A DNA stretch of 64,000 bases from assembly GCF_022808815.1 (NCBI RefSeq), contig NZ_JAKZLC010000003.1, forward strand, positions 248,001-312,000, given 5' to 3'. The DNA comes from Geothrix paludis (GTDB taxonomy: Bacteria > Acidobacteriota > Holophagae > Holophagales > Holophagaceae). Made by a program: the position numbers and the translations under genes. This document shows, piece after piece, positions 6,585 to 16,442 of the stretch. A model generated the notes under the pieces. That model had not been told where the DNA came from. It did not search any database and saw nothing but the letters and a program-made list of their open reading frames with translations. Positions within the stretch are counted from its first letter, which is position 1. Each line of letters starts with the position of its first letter.

Positions 6585-8761
6585 GCGCCACCGAACCATC
6601 CTCCCGTCCCGCCGCCCAGGACCTCCGTGGCCCCGGAGGCGGGGACGAGGTCTCCCTGGGCGAGCTCATCGCCAACCTGTGGGAGGGCCGCCACCTCATC
6701 CTGGGCGCCACCCTGCTGGCCCTGCTGCTGGGCGGCTACTACGCCTGGCGCAAGAGCCCCGTCTACCAGGTGGACGCCCTGCTCCAGGTGGAGGACAAGA
6801 AGGGCGGCAAGGGCGGCCCGGGCATGGAGGCCCTGTCCAGCCTGCTGGACCAGCCCACCGTGGCCCAGGCCGAGATCGAGATCCTCAAGAGCAACCTGGT
6901 GCTGGGCCGCACGGTGGAGGCCTTGGCCCTCGACACCGTGGCCCAGCCCACCTTCAACCCCCTGGTGGGCGATGCCCTGGTGCGCCGCCGCCCCGATGCC
7001 CCCAGCCTGCGCATCGAGCGCTTCGAGGTGCCTGCTCCCTTGATGGGCGCGGCCTTCCGCCTTGTCGCCGGGGAGAACGGTGCCTTCCGCTGGGAGGATC
7101 CCGATGGCCGGGCGCTGGCCACGGGCCACGAAGGTGAGGAACTCAAGGCGGCTTGGCAGGGCCAGCCCCTGGTCCTTCAGGTGCGCCGCCTGGTGGCCCC
7201 CCCGGGCCAACGCTTCAGCCTCACCCGCCAGCCCATCCTCGATGCCATCGAAGCCCTCCGCCAGGGCCTGCAGGTGGCCGAGAAGGGCAAGCAGACCAAC
7301 ATCCTGGGTCTCAGCTTCGAGCACCGCAGCCCCATCCGCGGGGCCGAAATCCTCAACGAGATCGTGGCCCAGTACGTGCGGCAGAACATCGAGCGCAAGG
7401 CCGAGGAGGCCTCCAAGACCCTGGCCTTCCTGCAGGAGCAGCTGCCCCAGCTCAAGGCCAAGCTGGAGGCCGCCGAGAACCAGCTGAACCAGTACCGCAT
7501 GCAGGCCGGCTCCGTGGACCTGCCCGAGGAGGCCAAGCTGGTGCTCAAGCAGAGCGTGGACCTGGAAGGCCAGATTCTGGCGCTCAAGCAGAAGAAGGAC
7601 GAGGTGCTCCGCACCTACAAGGAGCGCTCGGACGTGGTGGCCACCCTGGACCAGCAGATCGCCAAGCTGAGCGGCGAAGCCCGCCAGCTCGACGGCAAGG
7701 TGCGGGCCCTCCCCCGCACCCAGCAGGAGCTGGTGCGCCTCATGCGCGATGTCCAGGTGGACACGGACATGTACACCGCCCTGCTCAACAACGCCCAGCA
7801 GCTGCAGGTAGCCAGGGCCGGCGAGATCGGCAACGCCCGCATCGTGGACCACGCCCTGCCGAGCCTGCGGCCTGTCAGGCCTAATCGCGGCCAGATTCTC
7901 GGCCTCTGCGCCATCCTGGGTCTGGCTGTCGGCATCGGTCTGGCCATCCTCCGACGCCTGCTCCATCAAGGGGTGGAGGATCCCAGGGTGATCGAGGCCA
8001 GCTTGGGGCTTCCGGTGATCGTCACCATCCCCCACAGCGACCGACAGGCGCAACTATTCAAGGACATCCAGAACCAACAGGGGGAGGGGCTTCTTCTGGC
8101 CACGTCCACCCCTGAGGATCAGGCGATCGAGAGCTTGCGCAGCCTGCGCACCAGCCTGCACTTCACCATGCTGGACGCGCCCAATCAGGCGATCATGATC
8201 GCCGGTCCCTCACCCTCCATTGGCAAGTCCTTCGTCAGCAGCAATTTTGCTGCGGTGCTCGCCCAGGGCGGCAAGCGGGTGCTGCTGGTGGATGCGGATA
8301 TGAGGCGGGGCGGGTTGCACCTCTATTTCGGCATCCCCAGGCGCGATCGTGGCCTCTCCGAGGTGCTCGCCGGTGCGATGAACTGGCGGGAGGCCATCCA
8401 CTCGGTGCAGGGGCTGGATGTTCTCACCACAGGCGCCATCCCCCCCAATCCGGCAGAGCTGCTCATGTCCGATCGGTTCAGCAGTCTGGTGAAGGAGGCC
8501 TGCGCCGCCTACGACCACGTGATCATCGACGCCCCCCCCGTCATGGCCGTCACCGATGCCGCCGTGATCGGCACCCGTGTCGGAGCGGTCCTGCTCCTCG
8601 CCAAGGCCGGCCAGCATCCCCTCGAGGAGATCCGAGCCGCGGCCCAGCGCCTTGAAGTCGGGGGTCTGCGCCTGCGGGGCTGCATCCTCAATGACGTGCC
8701 AGAGCGGAAAGGCGGCTATCGCTACCACCGATACGCCTACCACTACAGCTACTCGAAATGA
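6581..8761 (+). CDS. wzc: Polysaccharide co-polymerase / BY-kinase (Wzc-like tyrosine autokinase)
   Basis: Inner-membrane protein with an N-terminal Wzz/chain-length domain (first transmembrane helix around HLILGATLLALLLGGYY). A long periplasmic coiled coil follows at about residues 220-420, then a second helix (ILGLCAILGLAVGIGLAIL), then a cytosolic bacterial tyrosine kinase domain. The kinase has Walker A GPSPSIGKS and Walker A' VLLVDADMRRG. The tail GGYRYHRYAYHYSYSK carries six tyrosines for autophosphorylation. 726 aa, typical for Wzc. It overlaps both wzb and the following glycosyltransferase by 4 bp. Confidence 0.96.
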   Translation: MSATEPSSRPAAQDLRGPGGGDEVSLGELIANLWEGRHLILGATLLALLLGGYYAWRKSPVYQVDALLQVEDKKGGKGGPGMEALSSLLDQPTVAQAEIEILKSNLVLGRTVEALALDTVAQPTFNPLVGDALVRRRPDAPSLRIERFEVPAPLMGAAFRLVAGENGAFRWEDPDGRALATGHEGEELKAAWQGQPLVLQVRRLVAPPGQRFSLTRQPILDAIEALRQGLQVAEKGKQTNILGLSFEHRSPIRGAEILNEIVAQYVRQNIERKAEEASKTLAFLQEQLPQLKAKLEAAENQLNQYRMQAGSVDLPEEAKLVLKQSVDLEGQILALKQKKDEVLRTYKERSDVVATLDQQIAKLSGEARQLDGKVRALPRTQQELVRLMRDVQVDTDMYTALLNNAQQLQVARAGEIGNARIVDHALPSLRPVRPNRGQILGLCAILGLAVGIGLAILRRLLHQGVEDPRVIEASLGLPVIVTIPHSDRQAQLFKDIQNQQGEGLLLATSTPEDQAIESLRSLRTSLHFTMLDAPNQAIMIAGPSPSIGKSFVSSNFAAVLAQGGKRVLLVDADMRRGGLHLYFGIPRRDRGLSEVLAGAMNWREAIHSVQGLDVLTTGAIPPNPAELLMSDRFSSLVKEACAAYDHVIIDAPPVMAVTDAAVIGTRVGAVLLLAKAGQHPLEEIRAAAQRLEVGGLRLRGCILNDVPERKGGYRYHRYAYHYSYSK

Positions 8762-9945
8762 ACACGACGCCGATCCCTCGTTCCTCGTGGCGCATCTGCT
8801 TTGTCACGACCCTCTATGTCACCTTGGACACCTTCGTCCGGCAACAGGCCGAGACTCTGGTGAAAGCCGGTTGGGAGGTTACTTGGGTCTCCGCACCCAG
8901 GACGGGGAATCAACCTGCTCCGCCTGCCGGGGTGCGCCATGTGCCCCTGCCCATTGTCCGCGGGTCTTCAGCCCTTGGAACCATCAGGGGTTTCTTGGCT
9001 TTGTTCAGATTGTTCCGCCGGGAACGCTTCGACCTCGTGCAGTACTCCACTCCGAACGCCGCCTTCTGCGCTTCCCTGGCGGCGCGTCTCGCCGGTCAGC
9101 CACGGCGCTTATACGCCCAGTGGGGGCTTCGTTATGTGGGATTTTCCGGCCTGACGCGCTCGTTTTTCAAGGCGGTGGAACGCTTCGTCTGTGCCTGTTC
9201 CACCTTGGTGCAACCCGACAGCGCTAGCAATCTGGCCTTTGCCATCGACGAAGGCCTGTACCCACCTTCCAAGGGCCGCGTCATCGGCCATGGAAGCGCC
9301 TGCGGGGTGAACCTCGGGCGGTTTGATGCGGACCAGCGAGAATCCTGGCGCGCGGTCCACCGCCAGGAGGCGGGGTTGGACGAGGGTCATGTGGTCATCG
9401 GATTTGTCGGGGCCGTATGCCGGGACAAAGGCTGTAATGAACTGCTCTTCGCAGCCCAGCAGTTGCTCTCGGATCATCCCGAGGCTCGCCTGATGCTTGT
9501 CGGCCCCTGTGATTTTCTCAAGACCTTGGATCCCGCGCTCCTGGCCTGGGCCCAGGCCTCCAATCAGGTGATCTGGGTGCCTCCCACTCGGTGGGTCCCG
9601 GAGTACTTGGCTTGCATGGATGTCTTCGCGTTCCCCAGCTACCGGGAAGGATTCGGCATGGCGGTCGTCGAGGCGGAGGCCATGGGGCTGCCCGTCGTGG
9701 TCACCGACATTCCTGGGCCCCTGGATGCCATGGTGGACGGAATCACCGGGCTCGTCGTGCCGGTGAAGGATGGGCCTGCCCTTGCTTCGGCTCTGCGGCG
9801 CCTGTTAGTTGATCCCTCCTTGCGGGCCCGCTTGGGAGCCGGTGGCCGGGAGCTGGTGGCCAAGCGGTTCGAGCAGACCTGGTTCATGGAACAAGTCCGG
9901 GCGGACAAAGCCAGGATGGTTCAGGAAGGGGCGCTTCATGCCTAG
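8758..9945 (+). CDS. Glycosyltransferase family 4
   Basis: 395 residues with a GT-B fold. The N-terminal half binds the acceptor. The C-terminal donor-binding half contains IGFVGAVCRDKGCNELLFA and VFAFPSYREGFGMAVVEAEA, the latter being the conserved E-x7-E segment, followed by GLPVVVTDIPG. Predicted to transfer a sugar from a nucleotide donor to the lipid-linked repeat unit at the cytoplasmic face. The ATGA overlap with wzc and the 8-bp overlap with the next gene place it firmly in the operon. Linkage and donor cannot be told from sequence. Confidence 0.92.
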   Translation: MNTTPIPRSSWRICFVTTLYVTLDTFVRQQAETLVKAGWEVTWVSAPRTGNQPAPPAGVRHVPLPIVRGSSALGTIRGFLALFRLFRRERFDLVQYSTPNAAFCASLAARLAGQPRRLYAQWGLRYVGFSGLTRSFFKAVERFVCACSTLVQPDSASNLAFAIDEGLYPPSKGRVIGHGSACGVNLGRFDADQRESWRAVHRQEAGLDEGHVVIGFVGAVCRDKGCNELLFAAQQLLSDHPEARLMLVGPCDFLKTLDPALLAWAQASNQVIWVPPTRWVPEYLACMDVFAFPSYREGFGMAVVEAEAMGLPVVVTDIPGPLDAMVDGITGLVVPVKDGPALASALRRLLVDPSLRARLGAGGRELVAKRFEQTWFMEQVRADKARMVQEGALHA

Positions 9946-10729
9946 GGTGTCCATTCTCACCGGGATCTATCAGTGCGAGGCCACCCTGGTGGAGGCTCTG
10001 GAATCCATCCTGGCCCAGACCTTTACGGACTGGGAGATGATCCTCTGCGACGATGGGTCCACCGACCGGTCACCCGAGATCGCCCAATCCTTCGTGGACC
10101 GTGATTCCCGCTTCGTGCTGATTCGGAACCCCCGGAATCTGGGCTTGGCGGCTGCGCTCAACCTGGCCTTTCAGCACGCCAAGGGGGAGTACCTGGCGCG
10201 CATGGATGGCGACGACCGTTCCCGGCCTGACCGGCTGGCCATCCAGGTGGCGTATCTGGATGCGCATCCCAGCTGCGCCGTAGTGAGTGGCGCCATGGCG
10301 TCCTTTGATGAGAAGGGGTTCTGGGGCACCATCCGGCCGAGGCAGCAGGATCCTTCTCTCGAAAGCCTGGCTTGGAGCACGCCATTCACCCATGCCCCCT
10401 GCATGATGCGTCGGGAAGTGCTGGCGCGGGTTGGCGGCTACCGGACCGATGTGGGCCGAGTGGAGGATTACGACCTATGGGTGCGGGTCTACGCTGCGGG
10501 ATTCAAGGGCCACAACCTGGACCAAGTGCTTTACGAGGTGCGGGAGGACCGTGCCACCAATCGCCGCCGGGACTATCGCCGCCGGGTGGATGAGGCTCGG
10601 GTGGCCTGGCGGGCCTGCCGAATGCTCGGGCTGTCATGGCGGGGCCATATCGGAGCGTTGCGCCCTCTTCTGGTGGGTCTGCTGCCCACAGCCATCTATG
10701 AAACCCTGAGGAAGCGCCGGCATGCCTGA
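9938..10729 (+). CDS. Glycosyltransferase family 2
   Basis: 263 residues from the ATG at 9938; the longer open frame upstream lies inside the previous gene. A classical GT-A N-terminus is visible: MPRVSILTGIYQCEATLVEA, then ILCDDGSTDRSPEIA, then ARMDGDDRS, which is the metal-binding DxD. It ends in VEDYDLWVRV, the usual ED acceptor loop. Predicted cytoplasmic or membrane-associated transferase acting on the polysaccharide repeat unit. Overlaps the upstream transferase by 8 bp. Confidence 0.93.
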   Translation: MPRVSILTGIYQCEATLVEALESILAQTFTDWEMILCDDGSTDRSPEIAQSFVDRDSRFVLIRNPRNLGLAAALNLAFQHAKGEYLARMDGDDRSRPDRLAIQVAYLDAHPSCAVVSGAMASFDEKGFWGTIRPRQQDPSLESLAWSTPFTHAPCMMRREVLARVGGYRTDVGRVEDYDLWVRVYAAGFKGHNLDQVLYEVREDRATNRRRDYRRRVDEARVAWRACRMLGLSWRGHIGALRPLLVGLLPTAIYETLRKRRHA

Positions 10730-10783
10730 ATCCCCGGTCCGGTCCACCCGCCGGCCGGGGCCCTCGGCTGAGGGAGCCTGCGT

Positions 10784-11878
10784 GTGATTCCACTTCCCCT
10801 CTACACCCCCATCTTCTACCACGCCGTGTTGGCGCTGGTGCTGGGAACGGCCTTGGTCTATCTGATGTCGCCGTTCGGCGCACCCTCCCGTGCCGTGGGG
10901 GTGGTTCTGACCTGGGGCCTGGCCTTGGCGGTGATCCTCTACATGGGCCTGCGTCCCATCAGCGGGCGGTACTTCGTGGACATGGGCACCTACGCCTTCG
11001 ACTTCAAGCGGCTCCAGGGGCCCGGAGCCCCACCGGTGATGTATGGCGCTGGCGAGTGGGCCTTCGCGGGCTTCATGAAGGCCTCGGCAGCGGCCATGTC
11101 GGCCGAAACCTGGTTCCTGCTCTGCGCAGCCCTGTACGTGGGAGTCATCGCCTGGGCCGTCTGGCGGGTGCATGGCCCCCGAGCCGCCTACCCGACCCTG
11201 CTCATGGCCGTGTCCTCGTTTTCCTTCTGGGCCTATGGCACCAATGGCATCCGCAACGGGCTGGCGACCTCCCTGGTGCTGCTGGGCATGGCATTCCGGG
11301 ATCGCAAGATTCCCATGGCCCTGATCTTTATCCTGGCCATCGGCACCCATGCGTCAGCGATCCTGCCCATCGCCGTCTTCCTTCTGACCTTCGTCTACGC
11401 CAACCCAATGGCCTATTTGGGGGGGTACCTCTTTGCAGTGCTGCTATCCCTGACCATGGGGGGCTGGTGGGAGCAGGCCTTCGCAGCTTCGGGTCTGATG
11501 GGGGATGGGCGGTTCTCCGGCTACCTGGTGGACCAGTCCAACGCCCAGGCTTTCAGCGCCACGGGGTTCCGCTGGGACTTCCTGGCCTACAGCCTCTGGC
11601 CCATCGCCATGGGAGGCTGGCAGATCTTCCGCAATAGGTTCACAGACCGCTTCTACCTCCAGCTCTTCAACACCTACGTCGCCGCGAACGCCTTCTGGGT
11701 TCTGGTGATCCGGGCGAGTTTCTCGAATCGCTTTGCTTACCTGTCGTGGTTCCTGATGTCCTGGGTGATGGTCTATCCCCTGCTGGCAGATGCCGCGTCG
11801 AGGGGACGCAACCGTGCCTTGGCAGGGGTCCTCTTGGCCTATTTCGGGTTCACCTACCTGATGTTCCTGAAGGGATGA
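10784..11878 (+). CDS. EpsG-like polysaccharide polymerase (Wzy-type), multi-pass membrane
   Basis: 364 residues with about nine or ten hydrophobic segments. EpsG-family features include GRYFVDMGTYAFDF after the second helix and FSFWAYGTNGIRNGLATSLV, the conserved NxxR-N/Q motif, in the middle; THASAILP follows. Start is GTG at 10784 with GGGAG upstream. In a Wza/Wzc/Wzx locus this is the expected polymerase that joins flipped repeat units in the periplasm. Assignment rests on topology, the short motif and genomic position, and sequence in this family is poorly conserved. Confidence 0.8.
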   Translation: MIPLPLYTPIFYHAVLALVLGTALVYLMSPFGAPSRAVGVVLTWGLALAVILYMGLRPISGRYFVDMGTYAFDFKRLQGPGAPPVMYGAGEWAFAGFMKASAAAMSAETWFLLCAALYVGVIAWAVWRVHGPRAAYPTLLMAVSSFSFWAYGTNGIRNGLATSLVLLGMAFRDRKIPMALIFILAIGTHASAILPIAVFLLTFVYANPMAYLGGYLFAVLLSLTMGGWWEQAFAASGLMGDGRFSGYLVDQSNAQAFSATGFRWDFLAYSLWPIAMGGWQIFRNRFTDRFYLQLFNTYVAANAFWVLVIRASFSNRFAYLSWFLMSWVMVYPLLADAASRGRNRALAGVLLAYFGFTYLMFLKG

Positions 11879-11882
11879 TCAG

Positions 11883-12611
11883 ATGCCCCGCATCCCCAAG
11901 ATTCTGCACTACTGCTGGTTCGGGAAAGGCAACCTACCGCTGGAGGCAATCCAGTTCATCGATGGGTGGCGAAGGGTTTGCCCCGACTATGAAATCCGCG
12001 AATGGAATGAAACCAATTTCGACGTGTCCTGCTGCCGCTATGTATCAGAAGCTTATGAACGCCGTAAGTTTGCATTCGTCAGTGATTATGCTCGTGGGTG
12101 GGCGCTGCTTCAGCACGGTGGCATCTACCTCGATACTGACGTTGAACTCCTTCGGCCCATGGATGTTTTTCTCGAGCATCAGGCCTTCTTCGGGTTCGAA
12201 CACGGCCACTATGTTGCCACCAGCACCTTCGGTTGCGCCCAGGGCCACGAGATCATCAAGGAATATCTGGCGCAATACCAGGATCGGGCCTTTGTAGAAG
12301 CGAACGGGCGTGAGGACCTGACCACTAACGTCCAGGTACTTACCCAACTCCTCGAACGGCGAGGTCTGATCCTCAATGGCCTGCGACAAGATCTGCCTGA
12401 TGGTGTGGCTTGCTATCCGGAGACTGTGTTCTCCCCTTACGATTACGCCAACTGTCTGGACCATCGGACACCCGCGACGGTGGCCATCCACCACTATGCC
12501 CAGACATGGGTAACACCCAAAGGGAAGGCACTTCGGCGGCTGAAAGAAACTGTTGCGGCTCTCGGTGGTGGGCCTTTGATCAAGTACCTTCGAAGGTTAT
12601 TGCGGTCCTAG
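11883..12611 (+). CDS. DXD-motif glycosyltransferase (GT32/capsular polysaccharide synthesis type)
   Basis: 242 residues. The family hallmark is visible as IPKILHYCWFGKGNLP at the N-terminus, NFDV and then FVSDYARGWALLQHGGIYLD followed by TDVELL, which contains the DxD metal and nucleotide-sugar site. It lies 4 bp after the polymerase gene. GC content drops noticeably from about here to ~18 kb, which suggests the central part of the locus is more recently acquired. Donor and acceptor unknown. Confidence 0.88.
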   Translation: MPRIPKILHYCWFGKGNLPLEAIQFIDGWRRVCPDYEIREWNETNFDVSCCRYVSEAYERRKFAFVSDYARGWALLQHGGIYLDTDVELLRPMDVFLEHQAFFGFEHGHYVATSTFGCAQGHEIIKEYLAQYQDRAFVEANGREDLTTNVQVLTQLLERRGLILNGLRQDLPDGVACYPETVFSPYDYANCLDHRTPATVAIHHYAQTWVTPKGKALRRLKETVAALGGGPLIKYLRRLLRS

Positions 12612-12652
12612 ATTCTTCCCTCGACCACGACACCTCATTCGGGTTAATCGGC

Positions 12653-13852
12653 GTGAAGCATCAATCTCTTGGCACTCGAAGGAGGATTCTAGTCCTCTCC
12701 CACGCCATGCGGATTGGCGGGGTGGAACGGTCCTTGATCGGCCTGCTAGAGCACCTGCTCCTTGAGGGGCATGAGGTGAGCCTCTTTCTCTGGGCTCATG
12801 AAGGGGAGTTCATGGGACTCCTGCCTGCTGGAGTGCGCCTGCTTCCAGAACTGCCGGCCTACACAATGCTTGAGCGCCCCATCCACCGGGTGCTCACCGA
12901 GGGGTATGTGGGCATCGCTCTGGCCCGGTTTGCGGCCAAGGTCGTAACTGCCCTGCGGGATCAGTTTCTGGGGCGACCCGGCTTCCTGCTTCCACGAAGC
13001 CTTCGCTACTGCCTGCCTTTTCTTCCTCCCATTCCAGGGCGCTATGACCTGGTCCTGAGCTTCCTCACCCCCCACGATGTGGCGCGAGCCAAGGTGCAGG
13101 CCGATCGCCGGGTTGGATGGATCCATACGGACTACGGTTCCGTGGAATACGGGGTGGACCAGGCCTTTGAGTGGCCCATGTGGGCCGCCATGGACCGCAT
13201 CCTAGCGGTGTCCGAAGGTGTCCGTGACTCCTTCATCAAGGTCTTTCCGGAAGCGTCAGGCCGCACGGGTGTCATGGAGAACATCCTTTCCTCCACCTTC
13301 ATCCGTCAGCAGGCCGAAGGGGATGTGAGTGCCGAGATGCCCCAGGAGCCGGGAATCGCGCGCCTTTTTTCAGTCGGACGATTCTGCCATGCAAAAAATT
13401 TCGACTCCGTGCCGCAGATTGTGCGCCGTCTGGGTGAATTGGGATGTCTGGTGCAGTGGTACCTCGTCGGCTTTGGGCCCGATGAGGTGCTCATCCGGCG
13501 GCGAATCGCGGAAGAGGGGGTTGGGGATCGCGTCATCATCCTGGGGAAGAAAGCCAATCCCTATCCGTACATGAAGGCCTGCGACCTCTATGTCCAGCCT
13601 TCGCGATACGAGGGGAAGGCCGTGACCGTGCGCGAGGCCCAGATTCTAGGCAAACCGGTTCTGATTACCGCTTATGACACCGCTCCAAGTCAGATCCGCC
13701 ATGGAGAGGATGGGTGGATTTGCTCCCTGGACCCGCAGGGCATTGCTGAGGCGATCCAGATGCTGCTGACGAAACCGGGCCTCATGGCGCGGCTAGCTGA
13801 ATGCGGACATATCAGCAGCCAGGGCATCGAGAATGATGGTTGGTCATTTTGA
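12653..13852 (+). CDS. Glycosyltransferase family 4
   Basis: About 399 residues from a GTG at 12653. There is no good ribosome site, and the open frame extends upstream inside the preceding gene, so the start is uncertain. GT-B features are RILVLSHAMRIGGVERSLIG (N-terminal nucleotide-fold strand and glycine loop), then LFSVGRFCHAKNFD, YMKACDLYVQPSRYEGKAVT and VREAQILGKPVLITAY with the E-x7-E pair. It is the last gene of the plus arm and is followed by a hairpin shared with the opposing gene. Confidence 0.88.
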   Translation: MKHQSLGTRRRILVLSHAMRIGGVERSLIGLLEHLLLEGHEVSLFLWAHEGEFMGLLPAGVRLLPELPAYTMLERPIHRVLTEGYVGIALARFAAKVVTALRDQFLGRPGFLLPRSLRYCLPFLPPIPGRYDLVLSFLTPHDVARAKVQADRRVGWIHTDYGSVEYGVDQAFEWPMWAAMDRILAVSEGVRDSFIKVFPEASGRTGVMENILSSTFIRQQAEGDVSAEMPQEPGIARLFSVGRFCHAKNFDSVPQIVRRLGELGCLVQWYLVGFGPDEVLIRRRIAEEGVGDRVIILGKKANPYPYMKACDLYVQPSRYEGKAVTVREAQILGKPVLITAYDTAPSQIRHGEDGWICSLDPQGIAEAIQMLLTKPGLMARLAECGHISSQGIENDGWSF

Positions 13853-13913
13853 TGGATTTGTGATGGATTTGGTCCAAATTGTTAGAAAATATAAAAGCTT
13901 TAGTTGGGGATTG

Positions 13914-15458
13914 TTACTCAAAAGATGTATTTTTGAGTTTTAATTGCGCGCTATAGCCGGTTTCTCTTAGCAGAATTCGTATGGCATAAGCGGCCGCGGC
14001 CATGGGCGTACCAAGACTGACAAATCCGACGCCAGAGCCCGACTGATGACACCAGGAAGCCCAAGCCATGAGCAACCCCATTCCCACCAAGAACTCCCAG
14101 ATGGCTGGGTTTGTTCGCGAGCAGAATCCCAGGGATCTTCCGTGGGCGAGGATCAATAGCCCAGCGTAGGCCAGGGTGGCGAGGGTTAGTGCCCATGCAG
14201 CGCCCAGGACCCCCCAACGGGGAACGAGCCAGAACAACAGACCGGCATTGAGAAGGGTGAAGGTGCTTTCGTACGCGAGGTACAGGGAACTCCTTCCTTG
14301 GGCCAAGAGGGCCAAGCGGAAACCGGACACCAACACTCGGGCAAAGACCGCGACAGCGAGTAACCGCAGAATCCCGGCTGCTTCGATGAATGAGGTGGTG
14401 TAGAGCAGGCTAAGCAAGTGGGGTGCGAGGCCTAGGATGAACATGAGCCCTGGAAAGGCCAGCAGGACGGACATGCGGAGTTGTTGATTGAAGGAAGCAT
14501 TGAAAGCGCTGGGCTCCCTGACTTGGCTCGCCAACCTGGGGTAGAAATCGGTGCTTAGGGCTGTGAGCACGAAAGTGGCCAGCATGGTCGAAATGGACGA
14601 GGCTGCCTGGTACTGACCTAGCGCAGCCAAGCTGGTGGAGCGTGTGATGGCCAATCGCTCGATATTGGGGTAAACCGCGCCGATCACCGCCGAAAGCATC
14701 ACGGGCGCCCCGAAACGTATAAGCCCGCCCGCCTCAATGATGCGTTCGCGCCAGGGGATCGTGGTCGATGGGAGGTCCAAGCGCCGGGTGTACCAGGCTG
14801 CCACGGCCAGGGTGGCGAAGCCGCCGGCGACGATGGCCAGGGGAATGCCGTAGGGACCGCAGAATACAAGAAGGGGGATGGTTAGGAGTGTTCCTACCAC
14901 GGCCCCAAGGATGTTGATGATGGCCAGGTCAGTGATTCGGCGAAGGCCTTGGATGACACAAGTGTAGGCTGTCGTCAGGGCCCGAAAGAGGATGGTCAAC
15001 CCCAGAATGGCCACTGAGAGGGAAGCACCGGGAGCCTTCAACACCCAAGTGGCGGCAGGGTGGCTGAACCCAATCATCAGGAGGCAACCGACTCCGCCGG
15101 TGGCCCAGGTCGTCACCTTGAGGGTGGAGGCAACCTTGGAAACCTCGATCTGATCCGGAGCCCCGGAATACTGGGCGATTCGTCGGATGCCGCTGGTCCC
15201 CAGGCCGAAGCTGGTCAGGATGGCAATGATCTCCACCCAGCCGGACATCAGGCCGAACAGCCCAACCCCGGGGGGGCCGCTGACGAGGGCGATCACCTTG
15301 GTCCGAACCAGCCCGACGGCCATGACGATGATGGAACTCAGACTGACGATGACCGTGGACTTGAGGATGTCCTTGGATTCGGCTTGCCGGCCCCGGGCTC
15401 CAACGGACAGAGCTGGCGCCAAGTTATTGGCCGGTTGGATGGAGGAAGGGGCGGGCAT
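13914..15458 (-). CDS. wzx: O-antigen/exopolysaccharide flippase (Wzx-like, MOP superfamily)
   Basis: 514 residues with twelve or more predicted helices. The N-terminus STVIVSLSSIIVMAVGLVRT, then KVIALVSGPPGVGLFGLMSG, matches the oligosaccharide-translocase type of the MATE/MOP superfamily. It would move undecaprenyl-diphosphate-linked repeat units across the inner membrane to the EpsG-like polymerase. It is the last gene of the minus arm, 9 bp after the pyruvyl-transferase-like gene. Confidence 0.9.
   Translation of the reverse strand: MPAPSSIQPANNLAPALSVGARGRQAESKDILKSTVIVSLSSIIVMAVGLVRTKVIALVSGPPGVGLFGLMSGWVEIIAILTSFGLGTSGIRRIAQYSGAPDQIEVSKVASTLKVTTWATGGVGCLLMIGFSHPAATWVLKAPGASLSVAILGLTILFRALTTAYTCVIQGLRRITDLAIINILGAVVGTLLTIPLLVFCGPYGIPLAIVAGGFATLAVAAWYTRRLDLPSTTIPWRERIIEAGGLIRFGAPVMLSAVIGAVYPNIERLAITRSTSLAALGQYQAASSISTMLATFVLTALSTDFYPRLASQVREPSAFNASFNQQLRMSVLLAFPGLMFILGLAPHLLSLLYTTSFIEAAGILRLLAVAVFARVLVSGFRLALLAQGRSSLYLAYESTFTLLNAGLLFWLVPRWGVLGAAWALTLATLAYAGLLILAHGRSLGFCSRTNPAIWEFLVGMGLLMAWASWCHQSGSGVGFVSLGTPMAAAAYAIRILLRETGYSAQLKLKNTSFE
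13916..13938. terminator. Hairpin between convergent arms, candidate bidirectional terminator
   Basis: ACTCAAAA-GATGTAT-TTTTGAGT forms an 8-bp stem followed by TTTAA on the plus strand, 63 bp after the last plus-strand glycosyltransferase. It overlaps the last codons of the opposing flippase gene. Position and T-run suit a terminator for the plus arm; efficiency in the other direction is doubtful. Confidence 0.5.
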
Positions 15459-15467
15459 CTATGGGGC

Positions 15468-16442
15468 TCAGGCCACGCTGCTGATGAATGCTCGGCAGGT
15501 TGTTTTGAGAGATTCGGCCCATGCCTCGTGGGTCGTGGGGTTTTCGGGGACGATGCCCCGCTGGAGTAGAGCCTGGAGATCGAAAGTCGCCTCGTAGCCC
15601 CCATCAGGGTGTATGTCTATCCGATGGAACAGGTCGATCAATCCGTCGAAGCGGCAGTGGTCCACCTCGGAAGGAAAGTAGTTCAGGAAGATCACGGGAG
15701 TCCCCAGGGCCAAGCAGGGGAGGGCCGCATGAATCCGGGAGGTGATCACCAACCGGGCCTTCGCGTACCTGGACAAATAGGTCTCGGCCAGTGTGAATCT
15801 GTCTTCCTGGGTTGTCTTGGCGGCGGGCAAGACATGGTGAAGCACACGGGAAGAGGCGAGGAATGTCGCGGGGAAGATTCGATCCAGAAGTCGCTGGCCA
15901 AGCCCCAGCCTTGGGAGGTCGCCCTGGAGGATGTGGCGCACCAGAGATCTCGGGCTCGAAAAGCAGGATGCGAGGGTCGGGAGGCTGAAGAATGGATCGA
16001 CGAGGTAGATTTCCTCCGTTCGTTCGGATGGGTTCCCTCGGTACGAATCCAGGGTCAGGGTCAAACAGCCGGAGAAGTACGCCTCGATACCCACCGATTG
16101 GAGCAGATCGCGGGTGTGATGGTCCCGGCAGCCGATCGGCTGGTGTTCCTTCAGATACGCGATCCCCGTATGGCTGAGGATGCCGGCAGCGGCGCTCGAG
16201 TTAATGTGGAAGGAGGTGAAAAGCGGCTGGATGGTCTTCGAGGGGATCCAGTTCTGGTGATTGTGGGTGAACCATCCATTGAGAATCATGGCGATCGGAT
16301 CGCCGGAGTAGGCCCCCAACTCCTCACGGTTGATCAGTCGGTCTACTGAAGGAAGAAACTGCTTGGCGGCTAGGCTTTGGATGTAATCGCCAAGGTTGTA
16401 GGTCGTAGAAGGATGGTGATAACCCAGCAGGCCATAGATCAT
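15468..16442 (-). CDS. Polysaccharide pyruvyl transferase family protein
   Basis: 324 residues. Family features are the N-terminal NLGDYIQSLAAKQFLP, then GCRDHHTRDLLQSVGIEAYF, GCLTLTL in the middle, and LVITSRIHAALPCLALGTPV near the C-terminus (the conserved SRIH/ALG segment). Characterised members transfer pyruvate from phosphoenolpyruvate to form acidic ketals on sugars. Others in the same fold act as glycosyl- or phosphotransferases, so the exact reaction is not certain. It overlaps the upstream PP-loop gene by 4 bp (ATGA), so the two are probably coupled. Confidence 0.85.
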   Translation of the reverse strand: MIYGLLGYHHPSTTYNLGDYIQSLAAKQFLPSVDRLINREELGAYSGDPIAMILNGWFTHNHQNWIPSKTIQPLFTSFHINSSAAAGILSHTGIAYLKEHQPIGCRDHHTRDLLQSVGIEAYFSGCLTLTLDSYRGNPSERTEEIYLVDPFFSLPTLASCFSSPRSLVRHILQGDLPRLGLGQRLLDRIFPATFLASSRVLHHVLPAAKTTQEDRFTLAETYLSRYAKARLVITSRIHAALPCLALGTPVIFLNYFPSEVDHCRFDGLIDLFHRIDIHPDGGYEATFDLQALLQRGIVPENPTTHEAWAESLKTTCRAFISSVA